NCBI GenBank assembly: GCA_029204225.1
Contig: CM055097.1
Span: 8,763,426-8,821,425, forward strand
Source of the DNA: Diphasiastrum complanatum
Lineage: Eukaryota; Streptophyta; Lycopodiopsida; Lycopodiales; Lycopodiaceae
Reading direction: 5' to 3'
Length of the DNA: 58,000 nucleotides
Of the stretch, positions 23,215 through 33,379 are shown in pieces. Below the pieces are notes generated by a model. That model was not told the origin of the DNA. It was given only the letters and a program-made list of their open reading frames with translations, and did not search any database. Within the stretch, counting starts at the first letter, position 1; each line of letters begins with the position of its first letter. Both the position numbers and the translations under genes were made by a program.

Positions 23215-24038
23215 AATTATGGCATAGGAGGTTGGGACATCCCAACTAAAAATCCATGCTCTCTATGATCAAAGAAGCCAAAGCTATTGGCTTGCCAAAG
23301 TCATTCTCCAAGAAGATCAAGCCTTGTGAGGCTTGTGCTATTGCTAAATCTCACAAAAAGCCATTTACAAGATCTTCTATCAAAAGCAAGCATCCTTTGG
23401 AGTTAATCCACTTGGATGTGCATTTCTCATCAACTACAAGCAAGGGAGGAGCCACTTGTTTTGTTACTTTCATTGATGATTTCACAAGATTCACTTGGAT
23501 ATATCTTCTTGCTTCTAAATCTATGGTGTTTGATCATTTCCTTATTTTCAAAGCTTATGTAGAGAAGCAATTCTCATTCAAGATTAAAGCTCTTAGAAGT
23601 GATGGAGGTGGTGAAGATATCTCCAATAAATTTCATGATTTTTGTGAGCTTGAAGGCATCAAAAGAGAGTTCTCTTGTGCCTACTCTCCATCTCAAAATG
23701 GAGTAGCCGAGAGAAAGAATAGATCTCTATGTGAATGTGCAAAATCTATGAGAATTGAGGCATCTTTGCCCAAAGATTTTTGGGGAGAAGCCATTAATTG
23801 TGCAAATTATCTTTGCAATAGGCTCCCACATATAGCTCTTGGAGGAAAGTCACCATATGAAATCTTATATTTGAAGAAGCCTAAGGTTGATCACCTTAGA
23901 GTTTTTGGATGCATATGCTTTGTCCATATTCCCTTGGAAACAAGGAAGAAGGAAGATCCTAGTGCATGCAAAGGGATCATGGTTGGATACTCATCCACCA
24001 AGAAGGCCTATAGAGTCTTTATACTCTCTACTTATTAA
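23215..24038 (+). pseudogene. Copia B integrase
   Basis: Starts in the pre-integrase zinc domain (LWHRRLGHPN, 23213-23245, one frame, then PCEACAIAKSHKKPF in the next). The DDE core is present: first Asp in ELIHLDVHFSS, second in KALRSDGGGED, Glu in SPSQNGVAERKN. Then LPKDFWGEAINCANYLCNRL, SPYEILYLKKPKVDHLRVFG and the post-integrase VGYSSTKKAYRVF. A single TAA at 24036-24038 (where relatives have Gln) cuts it from the RT part, which continues in the same frame. A frameshift sits just after LGHPN. Confidence 0.9.
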
Positions 24039-25214
24039 GTTATTGAAAGTAGAGATGTTGTCTTTCATGAAGATCAACACTCATCTTTTGAAGAGGCCGA
24101 GATCAAGAAGTCTATGGATGCATCACCAATTATTGACAATCATGATGTGATGGGGTCGAGATTTTTAGAAGACTCTCCTTGGATTTTTTCACCAAGAAGA
24201 TCCATGAGAGATAGATCCGAGCCTAAGAGGCTCTCATATGTTGACAAAGGCAAACAAGTGGATCTTGATTCCACTAATTATATTTTTTATGTCTCTCATG
24301 AAGAGCCAAAGAATGCACAAGAGGCACTCAATACCAAGGAGTGGTATGATGCCATGAAGCAAGTGTATGATGCATTGATCACCAGCAATACTTGGGAGCT
24401 TGTGGATCCTCCATCCAACAAGCATGTGATTGGTTGCAAGTGGGTATTTCGGATCAAGTTCAATCATGATGGCACCATCAACAAGCATAAAGCAAGATTA
24501 TGTGCCAAAGGATTTGCTCAAATCCATGGTCTTGATTATGAGGAGACCTTTGCACCCGTTGCAAAGATGGTGACAATAAGAATTCTTATTTCTCTTGCTT
24601 GTTTTTTCAAGTGGAAGGTGTTCCAATTATATGTATCCAATGCTTTTCTAAATGGTTATCTTGAGGAGGAGATCTATATGGAACAACCTCAAGGATTCAT
24701 CAAGGATGAGTCCAAAGTGTGCTTGCTCTTCAAAATTCTTTATGGACTTAAGCAAGCACCAAGATCATGGTATTCAAGACTTAACTCTTTTCTTATCTCA
24801 CTAGGATTTACTCTTAGTGACTATGATCCTTCCATGTATCTAAAGTTTGTTGATAGCAATATTGTCATTCTTCTAATTCATGTTGATGACATTATTCTTT
24901 GTGGAAGTTGTATCAAGCTAGTTGATGAAACCAAGCTAGCACTTGGATGTGAGTTTAAAATGCAAGATCTAGGAGAGATACATTACATCCTAGGCCTAGA
25001 AATTGATTTTTATGAAAATCATGTCTTTATATGCCAATCTAGATATGCTCACTCTATGCTGAAAAAATTCCATATGGAAAATTCTAAGAGCATAGATACT
25101 CCAATGGAGCAAATTGTAAAAGATCCTAATAAAGGTGATGAAAGATCCTTTGAGGACATCACACTTTTCAGGAGGCTTGTAGGCTCCTTAATTTGGCTTA
25201 CCATTACCATCTAA
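24039..25214 (+). pseudogene. Copia B reverse transcriptase with mutated active site
   Basis: In frame with integrase beyond the TAA: VIESRDVVFHEDQ, then the RT domain from NTKEWYDAMKQVYDAL, NTWELVDPPSNKHVIGCKWV, KARLCAKGFAQIHGLDYEET, FAPVAKMVTIRIL, ILYGLKQAPRSWYSRL, to LEIDFYENHVFICQSRYAHS. The first catalytic Asp (Q.DV.NAFLNG) is Tyr here (FQLYVSNAFLNG; TAT at 24630-24632). The YVDD box reads HVDD (CAT at 24879-24881). Either change would be expected to impair polymerase activity. The frame is lost at 25200-25214, where the TRPDI segment is deleted. Confidence 0.92.
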
Positions 25215-25839
25215 GTTTTTGAGTGCACAAATTGAGTCAATTTATGCAAGATCCTAAGATCCATCATTGGAAGATGGCCAAGAGGATTCTAAGATATGTA
25301 TCTTCATCTTGTGATTATGGTCTACTCTATAAAAGTGAAGATCTATCCATTGTTGGCTACTCGGATTCAGACTTTGCAAGTGACAAGAGATGGATCGAAA
25401 ATCTATTAGTGCATAAACTATCTTTCTTGGAGGCAATCTAATATCTTGGCTTTCCAAAAAGCAAGATACTATATCTCTCTCTTCATGTGAGGTCGAGTAC
25501 AAAGCACTCACTACAACTACCAAAGAGGTGCTTTGGATCAAGAGGTTATTAATGGAGCTAAGGTGCATCAAGGAAGATGATCTACCAATGACCAAGTGTG
25601 ATAACATCTCGACCCAAGCTCTTGCCAATAATCCCATATTTCATGCAAGAAGCAAGCACATAGAAGTGGCACACCAATTTGTGAGAGAAAAGCTTATTGG
25701 AGGAGAAATCTATTTGGAGCATGTCAACTCGTCCTCTTGTATTGCCGATCTACTCACCAAACCTTTGAGCAAAAGTGCTTTCATCAAGCATAGATCTAAT
25801 CTTGGATTTATATTAAGATCAATGCTTAAATCTTCATAG
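25215..25839 (+). pseudogene. Copia B RNase H (two frameshifts)
   Basis: Three overlapping frames carry the domain in order: LSQFMQDPKIHHWKMAKRIL and GYSDSDFAS (25223-25430), a middle part (ISWLSKKQDTISLSSCEVEY), then LWIKRLLMELRCIKEDDLPM, QALANNPIFHARSKHIEVAH and CIADLLTKPLSKSAF to the stop at 25839. The usual ASE box is SCEVEY. A polypurine tract follows. Confidence 0.88.
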
Positions 25840-25845
25840 ATATTT

Positions 25846-25854
25846 TTTTAGGAG
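25846..25854 (+). promoter_or_regulatory. Copia B polypurine tract
   Basis: TTTAGGAG-type purine run immediately before TGTGAAGAATTGAAAAAG, the LTR start; primer for plus-strand synthesis. Confidence 0.7.
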
Positions 25855-26754
25855 TGTGAAGAATTGAAAAAGATCATCTATGTTAGATATAGGGGTCTTA
25901 TTTGAATCATTTCTGATATTGTATAGTTTTTCCTGCTCATACACGTGTGAAGGACAGCCCAATTCAATTTTGGGGTTGTCTTCCATGTGTGATCCAAATT
26001 TGGTGTTTGATAGCTAGTTTCAAAGCTATTAGAGTCTAGTTTGTAGCAATTGACTTCATAGTGATTGGATCTCCCAATCAAAAGTTATAGTCAATTGTAA
26101 TGAGCTAGTCCAAGTCATACTCAATGCTTGAAAGATGAGTATGAAAATCTTGTCCAATCCTATGCCATCAAGGAGGATCTACCAACTTTGGATGCTTTGC
26201 AAGGTGTGCTAATGGCTGAAGAATCAAGACAAGAGAACAAGCTATGAAGGATAGAAAAGATATCAATCAACCATAATGTCGGTGATGGCAAAGTTCTTTT
26301 TGCCAGGCACAAAGGAAGGAGTAAGAAGCAACACCAACATATCTCAAAGGACAAAGACCAAGATGGAGAGGAGGATTATTCCTCTCATGCTTCTACCTCA
26401 AAGAACAAGAAGAAAAATATCAAATGCTTCTTTTGTGGCAAGATGGGGCACTATGCAACAAATTGCTTCAAGAAGAAGAATCAATTTAAGCAAGCCAACC
26501 TTTCAAATGAGAAAAAAGATTCTATTGCAAGTGATGGAGAGGGATCTCTTATGGTCTCTAGTTTTTCATCTACACCTTTTAAGAAGGATGGATCTTGGTA
26601 CATTGATAGTGGAGCATCTTCACATATGTTTAGCTCCAAGGAGTCCTTCACATCTATTATGCCTTATGGAGGAGCTAAGAAGATTATCTATACAGCAAAT
26701 GACCAAGAATGCAATATTGAAGGCATAGGGAGTGTTATGTCCATGGCCAGTAAG
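25855..26754 (+). mobile_element. Copia deletion derivative with zinc knuckle and protease
   Basis: The first about 55 bp match the 5' LTR of Copia B. The sequence then jumps, at the shared word GGGTCTTA, to what is leader in Copia B (21872-22090), then to the end of Gag (about 26090-26440), a zinc knuckle (CFFCGKMGHYATNC, 26428-26469) and a protease start with an intact triad (WYIDSGASSHM, about 26590-26630), ending at a stop after GIGSVMSMASK (26757). Pol beyond protease is absent. This block has exactly the zinc knuckle and protease that Copia B lacks. The LTR-leader junction might instead be an LTR variant. Confidence 0.75.
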
Positions 26755-26757
26755 TAG

Positions 26758-27759
26758 GATTCAATATACTCCTAGTTTTGGATACACGGTACTCTAGTAA
26801 TTCAACCTGTTAGTTATGCCACATCATATTGGATGTGACCCAAAAGTAACTAATATCCTTGTGAGGCCCAAAACACACTAAATGGAGTTTAGACAAGGTA
26901 TGAGACAATGTATGCATGTGTAGAGTTATCAATAGCAATTCTATGAATAGTTGGTCCATGCTTAGGACTCGATTCTAGGTGAATATATGTTTAGGAAACT
27001 TAGGGCTTTGCATGGCTATGTGCCCAGGTTGTTTTTTGGCTCTATATATTGAGGCCAAACTTGTCCTACTCCTCATTCTGGTCATTGATTCATTGCCAGG
27101 GTTTCACTCTACCTTCAAGCTTCTTATGTAGGAAAAATAGTAATTATTCTTCCACAAAGAACACGATTCAAGTTTGAATAAATCAAACTAATATCAGTGT
27201 CTTCAATCAGGATTGTATCTTATCTATGTATTAATAGAACAGTATTAGTTCTGATTGAATATGTGTGTGGAAATTATATGTGGAGACAACTTAAGACAAT
27301 TTAGACAAAAAGAAACTATTGATCAAAGAATGAATTTTTATAACTCTAAATCTGATTCATCAATACATCTCTTGTTGTCTTATCTCGTTGTTGTGTCTCT
27401 GATTGAGTGTAAGGGCATAGACAATGAAGAGTAGCCTCCTCAAGAGCTTAGAAACTGGATCTTTGAAGTTAAAGACAATCCAAACTTAGGGTATTTCTAC
27501 AAACTGTGCAAAATGTCATGTATTTCTGAAGACTCTGCCAAATTTCTTGTATTTTTTTGAATTGTGTTGAAGTGCATGTACTTTTGCAGACTATTAGAAA
27601 CTTGAGTATTTCTACAAGTTTGACAAGTCCTCAATAAAAATAGAATTAACTGAGAATTCTAATGAATTGAAGTCCACATCATTGATGGATATGATTTTCC
27701 ATCAATACAGAGGTCGGATGGACTCAAGGGATATAGCAAAGAGCTAGCTGTAAACTCAT
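26758..27759. other. No gene recognised; possible old LTR
   Basis: A TATA-like CTCTATATATTG at about 27041 and a following pyrimidine-rich stretch look LTR-like, but no repeat partner was found in the window. It precedes a decayed tail-module copy. Confidence 0.35.
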
Positions 27760-28510
27760 CTTCATCCTTTCTACTTCAAGTTTGACAAAGATCATGTTAT
27801 CTTATGGTTGCTTCATGGTGATGTCATCGTTTTCACTCTACATTGTGAAATGGAGTTTGATAGGGTCTTGTTTGGTCTTAGCCAAAGATTTGGAATGAAG
27901 TATCATGTTTTTCCTCATGATATGGTAAGGATAAGGATTTGTAAAATTCATAATGTTATCCTCGCTTTCGATGTTCAAATTATGCAAAATTCTGGTTTGA
28001 GACATTGGTGCTTGGATAGGAAGTTTTGTGGTTAAACTTGGCACCTAGAGTTCTTGGCATGGTTCTTGGAGAATCATCAATTGATCTAACATATAAGTTC
28101 ATATTAGAATAAATGGGTACAAAGATGATGGTTTTATCACCTACTTACTCTTGGGTTTGTGTTGAGTAGGATTGATCATTATTGCAACTTCATTTTTTAT
28201 GATGCTCATTTTTTATGTGATGCAGTCACTTGAGTGTGATACAAAGGGGCAAAGCCAGGTATGGACTTTGTCAAATGATTAATTTTGTATCATTTTTGTG
28301 CCAGAGCTTCTTTGCATATGAAGTTTTCATTTTTGTAATCACATTACATATTGTGGAATTGATATAAGTGAGAGTGAAGCATTCTATATGGAAACTAATA
28401 CCATGTCAATTGGGATATATTTCTTGAGTCTCATGGAAAACATAAGGACAAAGAAAAGATGATAACCCCCATGAAGGAAACAATCCCTTGTGGGCAATTT
28501 ACATTGAATT
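27760..28510 (+). pseudogene. Decayed tail-module copy of a gag-only retroelement
   Basis: Translation from about 27770 gives FYFKFDKDHVILWLLHGDV, MEFDRVLFGLSQRFGM, DMVRIRICKIHNVILAFDV. This aligns with RFDTHLHLLYFMLNGNV, LSIDEILWDLNHVFE and SEDVHICKIFDVLLEDQEV at about 38100-38340 of the intact minus-strand frame. Later, 28330-28400 contains the nucleotide block for the SEAS..(M/E)T(I/N) region (AGTGAAGCATTC.ATATGG.A). A run GAGGGGAAATG at 28512 takes the place of the polypurine tract. Middle parts are shortened or broken by stops. The protein-level pattern outlasting DNA similarity suggests the tail was once under coding constraint. Confidence 0.6.
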
Positions 28511-28520
28511 TGAGGGGAAA

Positions 28521-28985
28521 TGTTTAAATATGTACTAACTTAGAGGCCAACTTGGAGGACAAAGTATATATTTTACCAAGCTCAAAGTGTGCTCCTCACA
28601 CATGTAGAACTAGCAAGGAAGGGGCCAAATCGGAGTCTCCAATCATAATTTATTATTTAGTGTACATAAATGCAATTATATTAGCTAATTGTCAAGTTGA
28701 TGAGTCTAGACCATTGATGTAATGGATGGCTATGATTTGGGATGAAACTCTATTTCTAGAACATTATAAATGTGGCCTATTATGCCTATATATAGGTTAA
28801 GAATTTCTCCTTATATATCTTTTATTTGTGGTGATAAATTGAAGAGAAGGAAGTTTCTCTCTCTACATTGTCTATCTCTCTAAATTGTCTATCTCTCTCT
28901 CTCTACATTGTCTTTCTCTCTCTCTCTCTCTACAAAAGGCATTGTTGTAGGATTTTGTGAAGTTAGCAAAGCATAAAGAACCTAC
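28521..28985 (+). mobile_element. Possible LTR remnant after tail-module copy
   Basis: Begins TGTTTAAATATG after a purine run. Has CACACATG at about 28596, a TATA-like CTATATATAGG at about 28787 and CTCTCTCTCTAC runs (28857-28932), the same order as in the intact LTR (36493-37139 read on the minus strand). Boundaries uncertain. Confidence 0.35.
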
Positions 28986-29036
28986 ATTCCATCTTCTAGA
29001 AAAGTAACTATTTTTTTTTTTAGATTACACAGAGAA

Positions 29037-29131
29037 TTTTCTAGTAGTAATAGAAGTCTGACAACTCTAGTCAAAGTGGTTAATTTTCTAGTAGCAATAG
29101 AAGTCTGGCAACTATAGTCAAAGTAGGTTAG
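29037..29131. repeat. Tandem repeat, about 47 bp x 2 plus a partial third
   Basis: TTTTCTAGTAGYAATAGAAG at 29037 and 29084, each followed by TCTGRCAACT.TAGTCAAAGT; a third copy begins at 29131 (TTTTCTAGTGGC) and stops. Confidence 0.85.
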
Positions 29132-29317
29132 TTTTCTAGTGGCACTTGGCTCCCCAAAAAAAATGCAATGATCGATTAAAGCACCTCCCAAGAGGTATTG
29201 GTCCCACTCGAGCTCCAAGGATTAAAAAAAAAGAGAACAACAAAATATTTCAAACCATCCATTACATCTACTGGCATCCCTTGGGGATCTCAAGTGGTGC
29301 TAATGCCCATTGGTCCC

Positions 29318-29600
29318 ACATCCTTAGAAGAAATTTAGCCACTTTTTTCCAATGCCACTAGCACTACTTCTAAGGTCTTGGAAGGCCCAAGTGGGACAAT
29401 AAGTCCACATCCTTTTGTAAAAACTTTTAGTCAGCCCTCTCTCTGAATGGTTCAGACACCACTAGGGGGTCTTGGTAGGCTAGCACCACTTGGAATAACA
29501 TCCTTTTGAAAGATTAAACATCTACTCTCCAAATGGCATCGACACCACTCAAGGATATTGGGTGTTCCAAGTGGTGATGTCACCGCCAATCAACATCTTG
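29318..29600. repeat. Degenerate tandem repeat, about 90-bp units
   Basis: At least three imperfect units start with ACATCCTT (29319, 29407, 29498) and contain CACCACT or CACTAGC in the middle and a CTTGG/TTGGG word near CAAGTGG at the end; a fourth starts CATCTTGGG at about 29592. No coding potential. Confidence 0.6.
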
Positions 29601-30428
29601 GGAGGCCCCCTCACTTGAGCTCTATTGCTATTGTATTGGCACCTAACTTCTATTGCCAAGGAAAAATGTAGCATAAAGTTTTATGTTAAGAATATTTCTC
29701 AATATTATAGTCAAAATAATCTCTTAGAAACCTCTTGTCATTGGTAGAATTGTTTTAATACATCTCTAAAGGGTAGCATATTTGAGCTAATAATTAGTAT
29801 ATAATAATTATGCATTTCATCAATATTTTTTTTGGACAAGTTTATATTACAAATTGAATAATTGCATAGCCTTAATATATCAACATAGCTAGAACAATTA
29901 TATGAGAATTGGCACAATTTGATATTATATAGCGTTAACTATTGAAACCCATCAATATCATATCAATATATTGACTAATAACACCAAAATCTCAAGATAT
30001 ACACGAGTTATATGTTGTTTAAAGTAGTAGTAGGGATCTAGCATGCTAGGTTCATTTAGCATATAGCTCATCCATCCCACTAATATTGAAAATAAGCTAA
30101 TTACTATTTTCATAAGTTTTCCACAAATTTGTGTTCCAACTTTGTCTACTTCTTTTTGCCAAAAAATATTGGTAACAATATATCTTAATTTGAATCATTC
30201 TATAACATCAATACAACAATCTTAATATGAATACTTGTTGGAATTTATATTTGTAAAATTAATACAATACTAGAAATATTGCATTAATATATCAAGTAGT
30301 ATGATTAGAATTATATAATACATGTGTAAGTTATATATAATTAATGATATTAACACCAATATAAATTCTAATGTAGCAATATACAATATATATTGGTTAT
30401 ATAAATCATATTCTCAAATTCAATTGAC
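29601..30428. other. Very AT-rich stretch without gene
   Basis: Many ATATA words and stops in every frame; no recognisable repeat partner in the window. Confidence 0.5.
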
Positions 30429-30794
30429 ATGGCTAATCAAGAAAATGTTACGTCAATCAAAGAGTTGACCTCTATGATTGTCCAATGCAATGTTGCAATG
30501 CATCTATTGTTGTTAAATCAAAAGAGAAACTCTATTAGAATGCTCTTTAGTGTTAATGGATGTCAATTTCACACAAGTCAACAGGAAGTGGGAGTTAGAG
30601 GACTTTTTTTGTTTGGTGGAATCATTTTGGGAGCACTAAGAATGAAATCTCAAAAGCTTTCAATTGGAATATGTGTGTCACAATCTTTAAACAATAAGAA
30701 TGATGGGGCTATGGCACCACTTAAGCAGCAAGCCCATGGATTGACAACAATGAAAGATCATAAGGTGAACATCTGTAGGTCCCAAAAAAGGTAA
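30429..30794 (+). CDS. Unrecognised 121-codon open frame
   Basis: Begins MANQENVTSIKELTSMIVQC, contains a hydrophobic stretch (LFLFGGIILGAL) and ends with a basic tail. No family recognised and no paralogue in the window. Length alone is weak support in AT-rich sequence with otherwise frequent stops; it could be chance or an exon. Confidence 0.2.
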   Translation: MANQENVTSIKELTSMIVQCNVAMHLLLLNQKRNSIRMLFSVNGCQFHTSQQEVGVRGLFLFGGIILGALRMKSQKLSIGICVSQSLNNKNDGAMAPLKQQAHGLTTMKDHKVNICRSQKR

Positions 30795-30975
30795 GTTGCT
30801 CAATATCAAAACAAGAAAATGTTAATGATAACATTCTCCTGGCTAGAAAAGTGAAAGAAGATGAACATAGGAGAACTTTCTCATGTTTTAAAAGGAAAAG
30901 TTGTTGAGATTGGCTCTAGTATTTGTAAGAAAAATGTGACTAGCTCTAATGTCAGCTATGCATAGGTTAGTATGT

Positions 30976-31044
30976 TAGACTTAAAGAGAGTTATCATATT
31001 CTATTCAAACACGGAATAGAATATGATAACTCTCTTTAAGTCTA
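30976..31044. repeat. Perfect 30-bp inverted repeat with 9-base loop
   Basis: Arms 30976-31005 and 31015-31044 are exact reverse complements (the right arm begins AATAGAATATGATAACTCTC); loop CAAACACGG. Transcribed, this would form an unbroken 30-bp hairpin. It is either a small foldback or MITE core or a palindromic duplication. Confidence 0.9.
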
Positions 31045-31239
31045 TGTTACCTTAGTATATGCTATTTAATAAGGAGTCCACTTACATTAGAGATAGTAGA
31101 CGCTAATTTACGAGCATTAATGAAAATCAATTCAAATCTATTGTCCTATCTATTTCAATTAGGCAACGAAGAATAAGTTGATATGATTCTAACTTATCAC
31201 TTTAGAAATAAACTACTGTAAGCCTTTTAGAATTAAAAT

Positions 31240-32167
31240 TTATAATTGATGGATAAAGTGGAAGAGCTAAAAATTCTAGTACAGTTAGATTTGTCTTACT
31301 TTTTTCCTTGACACTATCTTCACTCGGCAAAATTTCAAAATAAACTTTGTATTTTTCCATCATGGCATCCAATGCCTCCTTGCCAAATTTTCATTTTCCA
31401 TCCTTCATATCAATCTCAGCCTCGAGATCATCATAATCATAATCAATAATATCTGAAAATTCTAACAGTTCTTTTGAAAAAACTGAGAAGATTTCATATT
31501 CTGTCAAATCAAAAACATCTTCAATATCATTGAACAATTTATAACTACCATTATTTATAATATATATAGGAAGATCTTGTAAATTTTTCTCCCTAAAAAG
31601 AGTTTTTGAAGATTTACAATCAGACAAAATTATTGAGTAACAAGTAGTCTACTCAAATTCAGAAGTCATTTCAACTTCAGCTTCAGCACCTATATTTCTT
31701 CATCTACATCCATTAGAATAGATGAAGGGATGGTAGGTAAACCTAATGAAGATGAACCAGCAGGCTCATCTTCTGGTACTTCAACATAGATAAAAATAAA
31801 TAAATGTCATGTCTTTTATAAGAAGATGACATTTTCTATTGTGAATACTACATTGAGTAATTTTGTTGAAGCTGTCATGTAATTTCGAGAATTTTCTATC
31901 GTACTTTTGTTTGGAAGATGGTTGGAAATGTACAAGATCTGAAAAATGAACAAAACTACAATTGTCTATATCTATATTAGGGGTAGTAATTACATGACCA
32001 AATTTATCAAGAAGATCTACAAGCTGAAAACGATTCTCATAAACTAACTTATCTATATCGATGGTGGAAAAGAAAAGAGAAATAAAGTAATCCATTTGTT
32101 CAGAGGAAATTTCAGTGCTAGCTAAGAAATCCCTCAATTTATCCCCCAAAGATGTCGGAGTAGACAT
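31240..32167 (-). pseudogene. Unrecognised acidic protein gene, broken
   Basis: From ATG 32167 the minus strand reads MSTPTSLGDKLRDFLAST, EISSEQMDYFISLFFSTIDI, DKLVYENRFQLVDLLDKFGH, then a stop near 31781. A further part (31680-31391) is acidic and regular (LQDLPIYIINNGSYKLFNDI, EDVFDLTEYEIFSVF, DIIDYDYDDLEAEIDM), and beyond one more in-frame TGA it continues (KFGKEALDAMMEKYKVYFEI, LPSEDSVKEK). Composition (acidic, no low complexity apart from a poly-F reading of a T run upstream) suggests a genuine old gene. Promoter-like TATATATA lies upstream at 32531-32540 on the same strand, with motif array copies in between. Family unknown. Confidence 0.4.
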
Positions 32168-32285
32168 AGTACTAAATGTAAAGAAAGGAAAAAAAAAAAA
32201 AAAAAGACCAAGTATCATTTCAATGTCCAAAAACAAGGCCGCAACTCATAGCAGATAAGGACCATCTCGTTGATACAATATTTGA

Positions 32286-32450
32286 AATATCGATTCAGCG
32301 CGCAAAGGGGAATGATGCGAGTATACTTGTAGAAAGTGGCATGTTGAGTCGATACTTTACATCGAGTATGCAAGAAGGATATCGGTTCAACATGTAGATG
32401 ATGTGCACGTGAACATTGGAATGCTAAGCCGCACATTGAATCGCTACATG
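32286..32450. repeat. Motif array, locus 2 left arm
   Basis: Copies of the 8229-8576 motif: 32286-32303 (AATATCGATTCAGCGCGC), an inverted variant at 32342-32355 (TGTTGAGTCGATAC), 32378-32394 (GATATCGGTTCAACATG) and a weak inverted one at about 32435 (CATTGAATCGCTAC). These lie in the 5' region of the minus-strand frame at 31240-32167. Confidence 0.55.
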
Positions 32451-32530
32451 AGGAATGGGCACCAAAAGAGACAAGGCTGCGAGAAAAATAGATTGCAAAC
32501 TGAAAAAATACTCTAAATGCCTCTTCATTT

Positions 32531-32540
32531 GTATATATAG
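32531..32540 (-). promoter_or_regulatory. TATA-like element facing left
   Basis: CTATATATAC on the minus strand, about 370 bp upstream of ATG 32167, in a stretch otherwise poor in TATA words. Predicted from sequence only. Confidence 0.4.
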
Positions 32541-32567
32541 GAGGGTGGGTTAAATTGTTGCCATACA

Positions 32568-32878
32568 CTTGTCAGATTTGCAATGGATAGGTTGGCTCAC
32601 AGTATGACGACCAATCATTTGGGTACACGGGGGACCAATCATTTAATAGTAATTATGACAAAAATTGGCATGAGATATCGTTATTTATGGGCGCCAATTT
32701 CAATACTCTCATGAATGATTTAAAAATATAATTAAAAAAGAATTTTACAGATTTCCACGAGATCCTAGATTTTATAAACGCCGAATTTGAGATAATATGA
32801 CCTGATACATATCCAATCATGATTTCAAGTTGTTCAAAAGGTCATTAATGATTGCAAATGTGTTCCATCCTCCCAATC
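32568..32878. other. Spacer between two divergent TATA-like elements
   Basis: No coding frame. Contains GGTTGGCTCACAG and the repeated phrase CCAATCATTTG / CCAATCATTTAA (about 32611-32645). A candidate bidirectional promoter core. Confidence 0.35.
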
Positions 32879-32888
32879 GTATATAAAC
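32879..32888 (+). promoter_or_regulatory. TATA-like element facing right
   Basis: GTATATAAAC, a good plant TATA box match, about 60 bp before the motif array begins at 32947 and about 500 bp before the proline-rich frame. Confidence 0.45.
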
Positions 32889-32946
32889 CCTCATTCTTGT
32901 CCTAAAAAATTTTACAACCTCCTCGCTCGGTCACTCTCTCGCTCCT

Positions 32947-33300
32947 GATATCGATTCAGCACGCAATATGCTATTTTCATCATTGTCATCAGTCTCTCTG
33001 CGCACTCAATCAATACTCCATGTCCACACTGCTTTCTCCACGCTCATTCTACCACTCTCTCGATCGATATCAATTCAGCATGCCAATGCTATTTTCCGCA
33101 CTGTCATCAGTCTCTCTGTGCACTCAATTGATACTCCACGCCCACATTGCTTTCTCCACGTTGAATGGGTCAATCTCATGGTCAATATCGATTCAACGCA
33201 TATAACGAGCTTTCTCTTTCGTATTAAAGCTCTTTCATGCATTCAATCGATATTGGACTTCTCATATCGTTTCAAAGCGCAGAAGGCATTTTACTTGTGA
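32947..33300. repeat. About 118-bp tandem repeat carrying the GATATCGATTCAGC motif
   Basis: Units start at 32947 (GATATCGATTCAGCACGC), 33065 (GATATCAATTCAGCATGC) and 33183 (CAATATCGATTCAACGC): spacing 118 and 118-119 bp. Within each, CATCAGTCTCTCTG and an inverted half-motif (CACTCAATCAATAC, CACTCAATTGATAC, ATTCAATCGATATT) recur at matching positions; unit 3 is diverged. A fourth trace is CATTCAATTGATAC at about 33318. The 110-codon open frame over this region is a consequence of the repeat. Confidence 0.8.
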
Positions 33301-33379
33301 GGGACAGCACTCTTGCACATTCAATTGATACATGGTGTGAATAAAGTAGACTGCAAGGCTCAGCTCAAGCAGAGTGCTT

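Larger units (their letters stand above)
20994..25854 (+). mobile_element. Copia retrotransposon B, nearly full length, inactive
   Basis: 5' LTR 20994-21730, tRNA-iMet primer site 21731-21743, leader to 22485, Gag, then integrase, RT and RNase H in Copia order, and a polypurine tract at 25846-25854. The zinc knuckle and the whole protease are missing between Gag (23190) and pre-integrase (23225). The 3' LTR survives only as its first about 55 bp at 25855, after which the sequence is a different deletion derivative. Stops, two frameshifts and two RT active-site changes show it is dead. Confidence 0.9.

Noticed and set aside
32968-33300. 110-codon Ser-rich protein
   Set aside because: Open frame produced by the 118-bp tandem repeat; unit length changes would shift it.
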